Assembly (NCBI RefSeq): GCF_014652715.1
Contig: NZ_BMZI01000001.1
Location: 205,842 to 269,841, forward strand
DNA from: Salinicola rhizosphaerae
GTDB lineage: Bacteria; Pseudomonadota; Gammaproteobacteria; Pseudomonadales; Halomonadaceae
DNA length: 64,000 nucleotides
Direction: 5' to 3'
In this document: piece by piece, positions 47,811 through 57,486 of the stretch
Numbering within the stretch: position 1 is the first letter of the stretch
Layout: each line of letters begins with the position of its first letter
Made by a program: the position numbers and the translations under genes
The notes under the pieces: generated by a model
Told to the model about the DNA's origin: nothing
The model's input: only the letters and a program-made list of their open reading frames with translations
The model's database searches: none

Positions 47811-49628
47811 ATGGCAGACGCTGAAAGCAACGAGCAACTGAAGTACATCCGCAACTTCTCGATCATCGCCCATATCGATCACGGCAAATCCACGCTGGCC
47901 GATCGCATCATCCAGTTCTGCGGCGGGTTGACCGATCGCGAATTGAAAGAGCAGGTGCTGGATTCGATGGATCTCGAGCGCGAGCGCGGGATCACCATCA
48001 AGGCGCAGTCGGTGACGCTGGATTACCAGGCGCAGGATGGTCACACCTACCAGCTCAACTTCATCGATACACCCGGACACGTCGACTTCTCCTACGAGGT
48101 CTCGCGTTCGCTGTATGCCTGTGAAGGGGCGCTGCTGGTGGTCGATGCCGCCCAGGGCGTCGAGGCGCAGTCGGTTGCCAACTGCTACACCGCGATCGAG
48201 CAGAATCTGGAAGTGCTGCCGGTGCTCAACAAGATGGATCTGCCGCAGGCCGACCCTGCCAAGGTCGCCCACGAGATCGAGGAGATCATCGGGCTGGAGG
48301 CGCACGATGCCGTCCAGGTGTCGGCCAAGAGCGGTCTCAACATCGACCAGTTGCTCGAGCGACTGGTACGTGACATTCCGCCGCCCAAGGGCGATCGCGA
48401 GGGCAACCTGCAGGCGCTGATCATCGACTCCTGGTTCGACAACTACCAAGGCGTTGTCTCCCTGGTAAGGCTTTTCGACGGTACGCTCAAGAAGGGCGAC
48501 AAGATCCACATGAAGTCGACGGGTCGCGATTGGGAAGTGACCGATATCGGTTATTTCACGCCCAAGCAGCACTCCAGCGGCATCCTGCGGGCGGGGGAAG
48601 TCGGCTTCGTGATCGCCGGCATCAAGGACATTCACGGCGCGCCGGTGGGCGATACCATCACTCACGCCAAGACCAAGGATGTCGCTCGCCTGCCCGGGTT
48701 CCAGAAGGTCAAGCCGCAAGTCTACGCCGGCATGTTCCCGGTCAGCTCCGACGACTACGAGGACTTTCGCGACGCCCTCGAGAAGCTGGCACTCAACGAC
48801 GCCTCGCTCGATTACGTGCCGGAGAACTCCGACGCCCTCGGGTTCGGCTTCCGGGTCGGCTTCCTGGGCACGCTGCACATGGAGATCATCCAGGAGCGTC
48901 TGGAGCGTGAGTACGATCTCGATCTGCTGACCACGGCGCCGACCGTCATCTACGAGCTGCTGATGGACGATGGCGAGGTACGCTACATCTCGAACCCGTC
49001 GAAGCTGCCGGATTTCGCCAACGTCGACGAGATGCGCGAGCCGATCGTGCGCGCCAATATCCTGGTGCCCCAGGAGTTCGTCGGCAACGTCATCAGCGAG
49101 TGCGTCAACCGTCGTGGCGTGCAGCTCGACATGCAGGTGCTCGGCAACCAGATGCAGCTGGTCTACGAGCTGCCGATGGCCGAAGTGGTGATGGATTTCT
49201 TCGACCGTCTCAAGTCGATCTCCAAGGGGTATGCCTCGCTCGACTACAGCTTCGAGCGCTTCGAGGCGGCCAAGCTGGTGCGGCTCGATATTCTCATCAA
49301 CGGTGACCGGGTCGATGCGCTGGCGCTGATCATCCACCGCGACCACGCGCATTCGCGAGGACGCATCCTGGTCGAGAAGATGAAAGAGCTGATTCCCCGC
49401 CAGATGTTCGACGTGGCCGTCCAGGCAGCGATAGGCGGCCATGTCGTGGCGCGCTCCACGGTCAAGGCACTGCGCAAGAACGTGACCGCCAAGTGCTACG
49501 GCGGCGACGTGACCCGCAAGAAGAAACTGCTGGAGAAGCAGAAAGCCGGCAAGAAGCGCATGAAGCAGGTGGGGCGTGTCGAGATTCCCCAGGATGCGTT
49601 TCTGGCCGTCCTCAAAGTGAACGAGTAG
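47811..49628 (+). CDS. lepA: Elongation factor 4 (LepA)
   Basis: Ribosomal back-translocase and biogenesis GTPase, 605 residues. G1 [13 protein letters not shown] (about 23-35), G2 RGITIKAQ, G3 DTPGHVDF and G4 NKMDLPQAD are visible; the C-terminal part [19 protein letters not shown] and [19 protein letters not shown] is specific to LepA. The ATG is preceded by TAAGG; the extension to 47727 is not conserved. lepB follows after 12 bp. A TACAAT at 47723-47728 may be its -10. Confidence 0.97.
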   Translation: MADAESNEQLKYIRNFSIIAHIDHGKSTLADRIIQFCGGLTDRELKEQVLDSMDLERERGITIKAQSVTLDYQAQDGHTYQLNFIDTPGHVDFSYEVSRSLYACEGALLVVDAAQGVEAQSVANCYTAIEQNLEVLPVLNKMDLPQADPAKVAHEIEEIIGLEAHDAVQVSAKSGLNIDQLLERLVRDIPPPKGDREGNLQALIIDSWFDNYQGVVSLVRLFDGTLKKGDKIHMKSTGRDWEVTDIGYFTPKQHSSGILRAGEVGFVIAGIKDIHGAPVGDTITHAKTKDVARLPGFQKVKPQVYAGMFPVSSDDYEDFRDALEKLALNDASLDYVPENSDALGFGFRVGFLGTLHMEIIQERLEREYDLDLLTTAPTVIYELLMDDGEVRYISNPSKLPDFANVDEMREPIVRANILVPQEFVGNVISECVNRRGVQLDMQVLGNQMQLVYELPMAEVVMDFFDRLKSISKGYASLDYSFERFEAAKLVRLDILINGDRVDALALIIHRDHAHSRGRILVEKMKELIPRQMFDVAVQAAIGGHVVARSTVKALRKNVTAKCYGGDVTRKKKLLEKQKAGKKRMKQVGRVEIPQDAFLAVLKVNE

Positions 49629-49640
49629 GAACTACGTCCG

Positions 49641-50441
49641 ATGGATTTTTCATTGTTACTGGTGTTGGCAGTTGCCATCACGGGGCTTGTCTGGTTACTC
49701 GACAGCCTGTTCTGGCGCCGCGGCCGTCGTCAACGCCAGCGCGCCGCCGCCGAGTCTCGGGGCGAGGACGCGGCGGCGGCCAAATCGTCGACCTACAAGG
49801 ATCCCTGGCCGGTCGATTACGCGCGCTCCTTTTTCCCCGTGCTGCTGGTGGTATTGATCCTGCGCAGCTTCGTTATCGAGCCGTTCCAGATTCCCTCCGG
49901 CTCCATGCGGCCAACGCTTGAAGTAGGCGATTTCATCCTGGTGAACAAGTTTGCTTACGGCCTGCGCCTGCCGGTCACCAATACCGAGATTGCGGATGTG
50001 GGCAAGCCCGAACGAGGTGACGTCATGGTCTTTCGTTTCCCGCGCGATCCGTCGGTCAATTTCATCAAGCGTGTCATCGGTCTGCCGGGAGATCACATCC
50101 GTTACGAGAACAAGCAGCTCTACGTCAACGGCAAGCCGGTGCCGAAATCGATGATCGACGACAGCCCCGCCGAGGCGCCGGAAGAGGAGCTCTTCGACGA
50201 GCAGCTCGGTGACGTCACGCATCATATCTTCAACAATCCGCAGAGCCCGGGACCGCAGATGCGAGAGATCGTCGTGCCCGATCATGAATATTTCATGATG
50301 GGCGACAACCGCGATCACTCCAACGACAGCCGCTACTGGGGCTTCGTGCCGGAGAAGAATATCGTCGGCAAGGCGTTCGCGGTCTGGATGCATTGGGACG
50401 GTGGGCTGCCTAGCTTCAGCACGGTACGCCAGATAGACTGA
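49641..50441 (+). CDS. lepB: Signal peptidase I
   Basis: Inner-membrane leader peptidase, 266 residues. Two N-terminal membrane segments (about 3-24 and 63-82) flank a basic cytoplasmic loop, as in E. coli LepB. Catalytic Ser88 is in IPSGSMRPTL and Lys143 in FIKRVIGLPGD; box E is MGDNRDHSNDSRYWG. The 170 bp to rnc carry no gene; in pseudomonads a DUF4845 gene lies there. Confidence 0.96.
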   Translation: MDFSLLLVLAVAITGLVWLLDSLFWRRGRRQRQRAAAESRGEDAAAAKSSTYKDPWPVDYARSFFPVLLVVLILRSFVIEPFQIPSGSMRPTLEVGDFILVNKFAYGLRLPVTNTEIADVGKPERGDVMVFRFPRDPSVNFIKRVIGLPGDHIRYENKQLYVNGKPVPKSMIDDSPAEAPEEELFDEQLGDVTHHIFNNPQSPGPQMREIVVPDHEYFMMGDNRDHSNDSRYWGFVPEKNIVGKAFAVWMHWDGGLPSFSTVRQID

Positions 50442-50611
50442 GTTTCGACACCGGCCTCGTCAGGAAGGCGCGCAGGGCTTGACCCGGCGGCGCCTTACTG
50501 GACAGGGCCATTATGGCCTATCCCACGGCGGGCGTCGGGTTCACCCGCGTCCGCCGTGTTTCGGTAAAGCCTTATACAATAGAATCGAACATAACGATCA
50601 ATGGGAATGAC

Positions 50612-51307
50612 GTGAGTGATCCTCTACTGGGCTTCAGTCGGCGTATCGGGCATGAATTTCGCGATGCCAGCCTGCTGGAACTTGCCCTGACCCACCGTAG
50701 CGTCGGTGGCTCCAACAACGAGCGACTCGAGTTCCTCGGCGACTCGATCGTCAACTTCGTCATCGGTGAAGCGCTGTTCAAGCGGTTCCCGGTGGCTCGC
50801 GAAGGCCAGCTCTCGCGGCTCCGCGCCGGGCTGGTCAAGGGGCAGACGCTGGCCGTGGTGGCGCGCGAGTTCGAGCTGGGCGAGTGTCTGCGTCTGGGCT
50901 CCGGCGAGATGAAGAGCGGCGGGCATCGTCGTGATTCGATTCTGGCCGATGCGCTCGAGGCCGTGATCGGGGCGATCTACCTGGATGCCGGCATGGACGT
51001 GGCGCGTAGCCGGGTGCTGGCGTGGTTCGGTACCCGTCTCGAATCGATCGATCTGCACAACACGCAGAAGGACCCGAAAACGCGGCTGCAGGAGTTCCTG
51101 CAATCGCGCCAGCAGGCACTGCCGCGCTACGAGGTGATCTCCATCGAAGGCGAGGCTCATGCACAGACCTTCAGTGTCGAGTGCCATGTCGCGATGCTGG
51201 GTGACGAGCCCACACTGGGGGAAGGCGCCAGCCGGCGCATTGCCGAGCAGCAGGCGGCAGAACTGGCATTGGCCAAAATCGAACCATCGAAGGGCAAGCG
51301 CGGATGA
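50612..51307 (+). CDS. rnc: Ribonuclease III
   Basis: Double-strand-specific endoribonuclease for rRNA processing, 231 residues (E. coli 226). The signature [11 protein letters not shown] lies near residue 38, the second acidic cluster [15 protein letters not shown] near 113, and the dsRNA-binding domain covers about 155-227. The GTG is preferred because GGGAATGAC lies upstream and it gives the family N-terminus [13 protein letters not shown]; the earlier ATG at 50513 adds 33 unconserved residues. Its stop overlaps era (ATGA). Confidence 0.95.
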   Translation: MSDPLLGFSRRIGHEFRDASLLELALTHRSVGGSNNERLEFLGDSIVNFVIGEALFKRFPVAREGQLSRLRAGLVKGQTLAVVAREFELGECLRLGSGEMKSGGHRRDSILADALEAVIGAIYLDAGMDVARSRVLAWFGTRLESIDLHNTQKDPKTRLQEFLQSRQQALPRYEVISIEGEAHAQTFSVECHVAMLGDEPTLGEGASRRIAEQQAAELALAKIEPSKGKRG

Positions 51308-52203
51308 CACAACGTTGTGGTTTCGTCGCCATCGTCGGGCGGCCCAATGTGGGCAAGTCGACGCTCATGAACCGCATTCTCGGGCAGAAGATCTCGATCA
51401 CATCCCGGCGGCCGCAGACGACACGTCACCAGATCATGGGGATCAAGACGGACGACGAGAATCAGTTCATCTACGTCGATACGCCCGGCATGCACATCGA
51501 GAGCCGGGATCGCAACAAGGCGATCAACCGGTTCATGAATCAGGCCGCGTCTCAGGCGCTGCGGGATGTCGATTGCGTGGTGTTTCTCGTCGATCGCACG
51601 CGCTGGACCGAGGAAGACCAGATCGTGCTCGACAAGCTCGTTCACGTCGAAGCGCCCGTCATCCTGGCGGTGAACAAGGTCGACTGGCTCGAGGACAAGG
51701 CTACGCTGCTGCCGTGGCTGGAGTCGCTTTCTGCCAGGCGTGATTTTGCCGCCATCCTGCCGATCTCTGCCAAGCACGGTACCAATGTGCCGGAACTCGA
51801 GCAGGAAGTGGCCAAGCATCTGCCGGAAAGCGTGCACTACTTCCCCGACGATCAGATCACCGACAAGAGCCAGCGGTTTCTGGCCGCGGAGCTGGTGCGC
51901 GAGAAGGTCATGCGTCAGCTCGGCGACGAGCTGCCGTACCAGATGACGGTCGAGATCGAGGAGTTTCGCGACGAGGGCAAGGTGATTCACATCAGCGCGC
52001 TGATGCTCGTCGAGCGTCAGGGCCAGAAGAAGATCCTGATCGGTGACAAGGGCGACCGGATCAAGAAGATCGGCATCGAGGCGCGCCAGGAGATGGAGCG
52101 GGCCTTCGACAGCAAAGTGATGCTCAATCTGTGGGTCAAGGTGAAGCGCGGCTGGTCCGATGACGACCGCGCGCTCAAGAGTCTCGGTTACGACCTCGAA
52201 TGA
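51304..52203 (+). CDS. era: GTPase Era
   Basis: Essential 16S rRNA-binding GTPase for 30S maturation, 299 residues. G1 [13 protein letters not shown]3 DTPGMH and G4 NKVDWLE are present, followed by the KH domain (about 205-290) with [13 protein letters not shown]. It overlaps rnc by 4 nt, the conserved rnc-era coupling, and is followed by recO 42 bp later. Confidence 0.97.
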   Translation: MTQRCGFVAIVGRPNVGKSTLMNRILGQKISITSRRPQTTRHQIMGIKTDDENQFIYVDTPGMHIESRDRNKAINRFMNQAASQALRDVDCVVFLVDRTRWTEEDQIVLDKLVHVEAPVILAVNKVDWLEDKATLLPWLESLSARRDFAAILPISAKHGTNVPELEQEVAKHLPESVHYFPDDQITDKSQRFLAAELVREKVMRQLGDELPYQMTVEIEEFRDEGKVIHISALMLVERQGQKKILIGDKGDRIKKIGIEARQEMERAFDSKVMLNLWVKVKRGWSDDDRALKSLGYDLE

Positions 52204-52245
52204 TGCCGATGATTCACGCCCGCTGAGCGAATCGAGTCCAACCTG

Positions 52246-52953
52246 ATGCAACCGCAGCCGGCCTATCTTCTGCACCGACGCCCCTATCGCGAGACCAGTG
52301 CCCTGGTCGACGTGATCACGCTCGAGCACGGCCACATCCGGGCCGTGGCCCAGGGCGTCCAGCGCTCGGGCAGCAAGTCGCGCAGCAAGTTGCAGCCCTT
52401 CTCGCCGCTGCATTTGACCTGGGTGGGAGAGGGCGACCTCAAGCGTCTGCGCATGATGGAGACGACGCAGAGTGCCGTGTTACTGGCCGGCGAAGGGCTG
52501 CTCTGCGGTCTCTACGCCAATGAGCTGATGACGCGAGCCCTGCCGGTCGGTCTACCCGTGAGCGAGCTTTTCGCCATTTACGCCTGGGCGATCGAGCGGC
52601 TGACCCGGCCGGCACTCCGCGCGCCGACGCTGCGGCGTCTCGAGATCACTTTGCTGGAAGCGCTGGATGCCGAACCGGTCTTTCTCGACACACATGACCG
52701 ACCGCTCGACCCGAGCGCCCATTACGGTTACCTGGCGGCGCCACGGCGCTTCCAGGCCGTCGCGGCTGATCTACCCGGGTGGGATGGTCGCAGCCTCAAG
52801 CTGTTGGCCCGAGGCGACTGGGACTCTCCGGGGCTTGCCGGCCTGAGCAAGGCGCTGACCCGCGCCGCGTTGGCGCCACTGATCGGATCGCAGCCGCTAC
52901 GTTCGCGCGAGTTGATGCAGCGCCTCGCCGCCCGACGCCATGGTGAGCGCTGA
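52246..52953 (+). CDS. recO: DNA repair protein RecO
   Basis: Recombination mediator of the RecFOR pathway that loads RecA on SSB-coated DNA; 235 residues. An N-terminal OB fold ([27 protein letters not shown]) precedes a helical domain with [15 protein letters not shown]. The zinc-binding Cys cluster of some RecO proteins is absent, as in E. coli. era-recO-pdxJ order is conserved. No strong Shine-Dalgarno; the ATG matches the family N-terminus. Confidence 0.94.
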   Translation: MQPQPAYLLHRRPYRETSALVDVITLEHGHIRAVAQGVQRSGSKSRSKLQPFSPLHLTWVGEGDLKRLRMMETTQSAVLLAGEGLLCGLYANELMTRALPVGLPVSELFAIYAWAIERLTRPALRAPTLRRLEITLLEALDAEPVFLDTHDRPLDPSAHYGYLAAPRRFQAVAADLPGWDGRSLKLLARGDWDSPGLAGLSKALTRAALAPLIGSQPLRSRELMQRLAARRHGER

Positions 52954-53002
52954 GCTGTCAATCCGCCACGTACCGTCAATATATTTCAAAAGGACCCGAA
53001 AC

Positions 53003-53785
53003 ATGATCGCGACCCGAATTCAGCTGGGCGTCAACATCGATCACGTCGCCACGCTCCGCCAGGCGCGCGGCACGCGCTATCCCGATCCGGTCCAGGCGGC
53101 GCTGCTTGCCGAAGAGGCCGGGGCCGACGGGATCACGCTGCACCTGCGCGAGGATCGGCGACATATCCAGGAGCGCGATGTGGAGCTGATCGCCGCGGTG
53201 CTGAACACGCGCATGAACCTGGAGATGGCGGTCACCGAGGAGATGATCGCACTGGCCGAGCGCGTCAGGCCCGCCGACGTCTGTCTGGTACCGGAAAAAC
53301 GCGAGGAGCTGACCACCGAGGGCGGGCTCGACGTCATTGCCGGCCGCGAGGCGATCGCCGAGGCCTGCAGGCGGTTGGCGGCAGCGGGAAGCCGCGTGTC
53401 GCTGTTCATCGACCCCGAGCCCGCCCAGATTCAGGCCGCGTTCGAGGCCGGTGCGCCGGTCGTCGAACTGCACACAGGGGCCTTCGCGGAGGCGACAGGC
53501 AGCGATCAAGACGTCGAGTACGAGCGCCTGGCGGCAGCGGCGGAGTTTGCCGCCGAGCTGGGCCTCGTCGTCAACGCAGGCCATGGCCTGCATTACCATA
53601 ACGTCGAAGCGGTCGCGGCGATTCCGGGGCTTCATGAACTCAACATCGGTCACGGTATCATCGCCAGAGCGCTTTTCGTCGGGCTTAAGGAGGCGGTCGT
53701 AGAGATGAAGCGATTGATGATCGCCGGGCAGGAGTCCGGGCTACTGGCACAGATCGAGACGTTTGATCACGACCACGACCACTGA
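53003..53785 (+). CDS. pdxJ: Pyridoxine 5'-phosphate synthase PdxJ
   Basis: Final ring-closing enzyme of DXP-dependent vitamin B6 synthesis, a TIM barrel of 260 residues. [18 protein letters not shown] at the N-terminus, [52 protein letters not shown] and [11 protein letters not shown] are all conserved. The ATG with AAGGA upstream starts 49 bp after recO. The C-terminus ends in an acidic/His-rich DHDHDH tail that could bind metal incidentally. Confidence 0.97.
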   Translation: MIATRIQLGVNIDHVATLRQARGTRYPDPVQAALLAEEAGADGITLHLREDRRHIQERDVELIAAVLNTRMNLEMAVTEEMIALAERVRPADVCLVPEKREELTTEGGLDVIAGREAIAEACRRLAAAGSRVSLFIDPEPAQIQAAFEAGAPVVELHTGAFAEATGSDQDVEYERLAAAAEFAAELGLVVNAGHGLHYHNVEAVAAIPGLHELNIGHGIIARALFVGLKEAVVEMKRLMIAGQESGLLAQIETFDHDHDH

Positions 53786-53803
53786 TCGCGTTCGACGAGC
53801 GCG

Positions 53804-56284
53804 TCAGGTTTCGGTGATCAGGCGATCCTCCGCCCAGGCCAGCAGGCGGTCACAGGCCGAGATCACGTCTCTCAACGGCTCACGGCACGTCGACATGCCG
53901 GCGTCCGCACCCGCCGTCTGACAGAACCTTTCCAGGGTCTCGCAGGCTGCCGTCAGCTGAGGTACGCCGCAGTATCGGCATCCGCCATGAAGCTGATGAA
54001 CGGCATTCTGCAGCGCCTCGCGATCGCGTCGCTGCCAGGCAGCATAGAGCTGACGACGAGAGTTCGGCAGCTCCGCAATCAACAGATTGCGCATCTCCTC
54101 GGCCAGCGCCTCTCGGTCCCCAGTCACCTTCCGAGATGCCTGTCGGTCCACGACCGGCAGGTCGCCGTGATTGGGTACCGCTGCCGTGTCCAGCGCCTCG
54201 AGGCGCGCCATCTCGAAGGGGGGCGAGGCGATGTTCTCGGCCTGGGTTTCAGGCAGGTGGCGCCTCAGAATCGAGGCCAGTGTCGGTTCCGAGAGCGGTT
54301 TGGCCAGCAGCTCCTCGATACCGTGCTCGGCAAGTGAGCGATGCTGGTGAGCTCCTGGCGCGGCCGTCATGGCGAAAACGGGAATCTGGCGCCAGCGGCC
54401 GCCGAGGCCTCGCAGTCGCGAGACGACGTCGAAACCGTTGGCATCCGGCAGGTTCAGGTCCATGAAAACGAGGTCGACGTCGCCTTCCCGGGCGAGTGCC
54501 TCCGCTTCCACGGCACTGCCCGCGACACGGGCATCGATATCGGCGATCGAGAGCAGTGAATCGAGATAGTGCTGCGATATCTCGTCGTCATCGACCACCA
54601 GGACCCGAGGTCTGGGCGGGCTGGCGGCGCGACGCTCCTGCGCCAGCATCTTGGCCAGTGTCTTGCCGAAGATATAGCGCGACATGGGCAGCCGGACCAC
54701 TTCACTCCCGGCCGGAAGCCGCCAATCGAGAGCCTGCGTCGGCGAGGCGTTGACCAGCAGCAGGCAAGGGCTGCTCATGTCATCGAAGCGCCGTTGCCAG
54801 ACCGTGCTGTTCTGCGGCGCCAGGTCATCGTGGCCAATACCGATGATGGCCAGCGATTCCCGGCTACCCAGCGAGAGCACGGAGTTGGGCTCGGTCAGCT
54901 GTCGCGGACGGGCGTTCCAGCGTTTCAGTGCGTAGTCGATCAGGTGGGCCAGACGCGCATGAGGTTGCCACAGAGCGATTTCGGCGCCCTCGAGATCGAA
55001 CTCGGCAGGGCGCACGAAGGGCGGGCTGGCCTGGAGTTCGATCGTCGCGACGATCGTGGTGCCCTTTTCGGGGCGGGGACTGAGGGCGAGGGACCCGCCG
55101 AGTTCGCTGACCAGGTGCCGACAGATGGCGATGCCGACGCCCGCTTCGGCATCGTGGCCGTCCGTGTCGTCAGGTGCCGCCAGTGCCCGCGCCAGTCGCT
55201 GGCGGTCTTCGCCCCCGCCTACCGTGCCCTCATCGCTGACGCTCAGCCGCAGTCGGACGCTCTCTTCACCGCGAGACTCGAGCACGACCCGCACGACGAC
55301 GTCGCCGTCTTCGCTGTATTTGACCGCGTTATTGATCAGGTTCATCAGCAGCTGGCGCACGCTGCCCTGCGGGCCGGTCAGTCGCGGCGGCACGTCGTCG
55401 TAGACGACGGTGACCAGCGTCAGGTTCCTGGCGTGAGCCAGCGGCGCCTGCAGGCACAGGAGTTGCCACAGCAGCTCGGCGATATCGAAGGTCTGGCAGG
55501 CGCGATCCCGTCGTCGATCTCCCAGCACCTCGTCGACGGTATCCAGCAGGCCGCTGGACGCCAGATGTATCTGGCGCAGCCAGTCCCGCTGCTGCACGTC
55601 GAGCGGACTGTTTTCGAGCAGGCGGCAGAACCCGAGCAGTCCGGAAATCGGCGCGCGCAGCTCGTGGCTGGCGTGGCGAAGCTGGCGATCGGACGGGGGA
55701 GGCTCATGCGCGGCCGAGACGTCACGGTCGGCGGCAAGGTTGTCACGCGCGCGACGGCGCTGAACCTTGGCCGCCAGCGCCGCGACAGCCAGCAACAGCA
55801 GCGACAGCAGAAACGCCACGCGATCCGGCCAGCGGGTGGGTTCGGCGCGCGCCTGGCTCGAGTCCAGTGCCAGATCGAGCCAGACGGGGTCGATCGTTGC
55901 CGCGAGCATCGAGGCGGAGAGCGGCTGTACCCAGCGGCGAAGATCGCCGGTGGTAGAAATCGACAGCTCGTTCGACAGCGACATCGGCGGTGGCAAAGCC
56001 GTGTCACCGGAGGAGTTGAGTACCTCTCCGTCGGCATTGCGTAACGTCGCGGTGACGATGGCGGGGTCGCGTGTCAGACGCGCGAGCAGCTCATCGATGG
56101 CCTCCCGGTTGCGCTGCTCGACCGCCTGGCTCAGCGAGGGCGTGAAGACGCGGTTGATGCTCTCCAGGCGGCGATCGAGGATCTGATCATTGGCGACCTG
56201 CTGCTGCCAGGCGTGCCACCCGGTCACCCCCATCAGCGCAATGCCGCTTACCATCGATGTTCGGATCAGCCAGCGTACCACCAT
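53804..56284 (-). CDS. Hybrid sensor histidine kinase, GacS/BarA type
   Basis: An 826-residue hybrid kinase with two membrane segments (about 5-20 and 145-165) around a short periplasmic sensor, HisKA (phospho-His in ASHELRAPISG, about residue 204), HATPase, a degenerate pseudo-receiver, a true receiver (phospho-Asp about 607 in FMDLNLPDANGF) and an HPt domain (His about 763 in AVHQLHGG). The layout and position beside cysM-rlmD-relA identify GacS/BarA, which would signal to GacA/UvrY and CsrA. HAMP is not apparent, and the D-box reads SDEGTVGGG, degenerate compared with DTGIG. The ATG at 56284 is preferred; an upstream TTG (56371) lacks ribosome-site spacing. Confidence 0.87.
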   Translation of the reverse strand: MVVRWLIRTSMVSGIALMGVTGWHAWQQQVANDQILDRRLESINRVFTPSLSQAVEQRNREAIDELLARLTRDPAIVTATLRNADGEVLNSSGDTALPPPMSLSNELSISTTGDLRRWVQPLSASMLAATIDPVWLDLALDSSQARAEPTRWPDRVAFLLSLLLLAVAALAAKVQRRRARDNLAADRDVSAAHEPPPSDRQLRHASHELRAPISGLLGFCRLLENSPLDVQQRDWLRQIHLASSGLLDTVDEVLGDRRRDRACQTFDIAELLWQLLCLQAPLAHARNLTLVTVVYDDVPPRLTGPQGSVRQLLMNLINNAVKYSEDGDVVVRVVLESRGEESVRLRLSVSDEGTVGGGEDRQRLARALAAPDDTDGHDAEAGVGIAICRHLVSELGGSLALSPRPEKGTTIVATIELQASPPFVRPAEFDLEGAEIALWQPHARLAHLIDYALKRWNARPRQLTEPNSVLSLGSRESLAIIGIGHDDLAPQNSTVWQRRFDDMSSPCLLLVNASPTQALDWRLPAGSEVVRLPMSRYIFGKTLAKMLAQERRAASPPRPRVLVVDDDEISQHYLDSLLSIADIDARVAGSAVEAEALAREGDVDLVFMDLNLPDANGFDVVSRLRGLGGRWRQIPVFAMTAAPGAHQHRSLAEHGIEELLAKPLSEPTLASILRRHLPETQAENIASPPFEMARLEALDTAAVPNHGDLPVVDRQASRKVTGDREALAEEMRNLLIAELPNSRRQLYAAWQRRDREALQNAVHQLHGGCRYCGVPQLTAACETLERFCQTAGADAGMSTCREPLRDVISACDRLLAWAEDRLITET

Positions 56285-56587
56285 CGGGATCACTCTTGCG
56301 CCCGCCTGAAAGAGCACATCGATGCACCCGCCCAGGAAACGATTGTTGGATTCAACTGATTGTATCGGCAATTCCTGACGAAACCGTAGTCTTTGTCTTA
56401 CATCGCGATCGACAATGTCGCAATGCGTGACAGACGGTTATCGACTTATGTCGCAGTGATAGGTGGCGAGGACGCCTCGCGCTGTCGCCGGGGGCGCGCG
56501 GTTCGATATACTAAAGCCATTACCCGAAGTTCCGTCGGCCTACCGTCGAAGCGGTCTGGCTGGCCACGGCAATCAGGATATCCGCAG
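56285..56587. other. Divergent gacS-like/cysM intergenic region with candidate cysM -10
   Basis: These 303 bp hold no supported gene. TATACT at 56507-56512 is a good -10 for cysM, 76 bp before its ATG, but the -35 position is poor. An AT-rich stretch around 56340-56410 probably includes the kinase promoter. Confidence 0.4.
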
Positions 56588-57484
56588 ATGGCATTTCCCA
56601 CTCTCGCTCAGACCGTCGGCAATACGCCTCTCGTGCGACTGGCGCGCATCAACGCCGGGCGTGACAACACGATCCTCGCCAAGCTGGAGGGCAACAATCC
56701 GGCGGGCTCGGTCAAGGATCGTCCCGCGCTTTCGATGCTGCGCGAAGCCGAAGCGCGCGGCGATATCGCGCCCGGCGATACGCTGATCGAAGCGACCTCC
56801 GGTAACACCGGCATCGCGCTCGCGATGGCGGCAGCGGTCATGGGTTACCGCATGATTCTGATCATGCCGGACAACGCCTCCAGCGAGCGCAAGCAAGCGA
56901 TGGCAGCCTACGGCGCCGAGCTGATCGGTGTCAGCAAGGAGGCCGGCATGGAAGGTGCTCGCGATCTTGCCGACGAGATGATCGGACGCGGCGAAGGCAA
57001 GCCGCTCAACCAGTTCGCCAACCCGGACAATCCTCTGGCGCACTATCGAACGACCGGGCCGGAGCTATGGGAGCAGACGGCGGGGCGCATCACCCATTTC
57101 GTCAGCGCCATGGGCACCACGGGCACGATCATGGGCACTTCCCGCTACCTGAAAGAGCGTAACCCTTCGATTCAGATCGTCGGCCTGCAGCCAGCCGACG
57201 GCGCCAGCATTGCCGGTATCCGCCGCTGGCCGGAAGCCTACCTGCCTGACATCTTCGAGCCGGCGCGCGTCGACACCGTGCTGGATATCGGTCAGCAGGA
57301 AGCCGAGGAGCACATGCGCCGACTGGCACGCGAGGAGGGCATTCTGGCCGGCGTCTCTTCCGGTGGTGCGCTGGCGGGTGCGTTGCGGATTGCCGAGGAG
57401 GTCGACAATGCGGTGATCGTGTTCATCGTCTGCGATCGGGGGGATCGTTATCTCTCCACCGGCCTTTACGCACCGGACGCCTGA
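56588..57484 (+). CDS. cysM: Cysteine synthase B (O-acetylserine sulfhydrylase B)
   Basis: PLP enzyme that makes cysteine from O-acetylserine, able to use thiosulfate; 298 residues. The PLP lysine is in NNPAGSVKDRPA (about residue 44), and TSGNTGIALA forms the substrate loop. Length and sequence fit CysM rather than CysK. The ATG gives MAFPTLAQTVGNTPLVRL; the long upstream frame is not conserved. gacS/cysM/rlmD/relA is conserved context. Confidence 0.95.
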   Translation: MAFPTLAQTVGNTPLVRLARINAGRDNTILAKLEGNNPAGSVKDRPALSMLREAEARGDIAPGDTLIEATSGNTGIALAMAAAVMGYRMILIMPDNASSERKQAMAAYGAELIGVSKEAGMEGARDLADEMIGRGEGKPLNQFANPDNPLAHYRTTGPELWEQTAGRITHFVSAMGTTGTIMGTSRYLKERNPSIQIVGLQPADGASIAGIRRWPEAYLPDIFEPARVDTVLDIGQQEAEEHMRRLAREEGILAGVSSGGALAGALRIAEEVDNAVIVFIVCDRGDRYLSTGLYAPDA

Positions 57485-57486
57485 TC

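Noticed and set aside
47808-49442. 544-codon minus-strand open frame opposite lepA
   Set aside because: LepA is unmistakable on the plus strand; the antisense translation is His/Asp/Leu-rich with no motif, typical of high-GC antisense frames.
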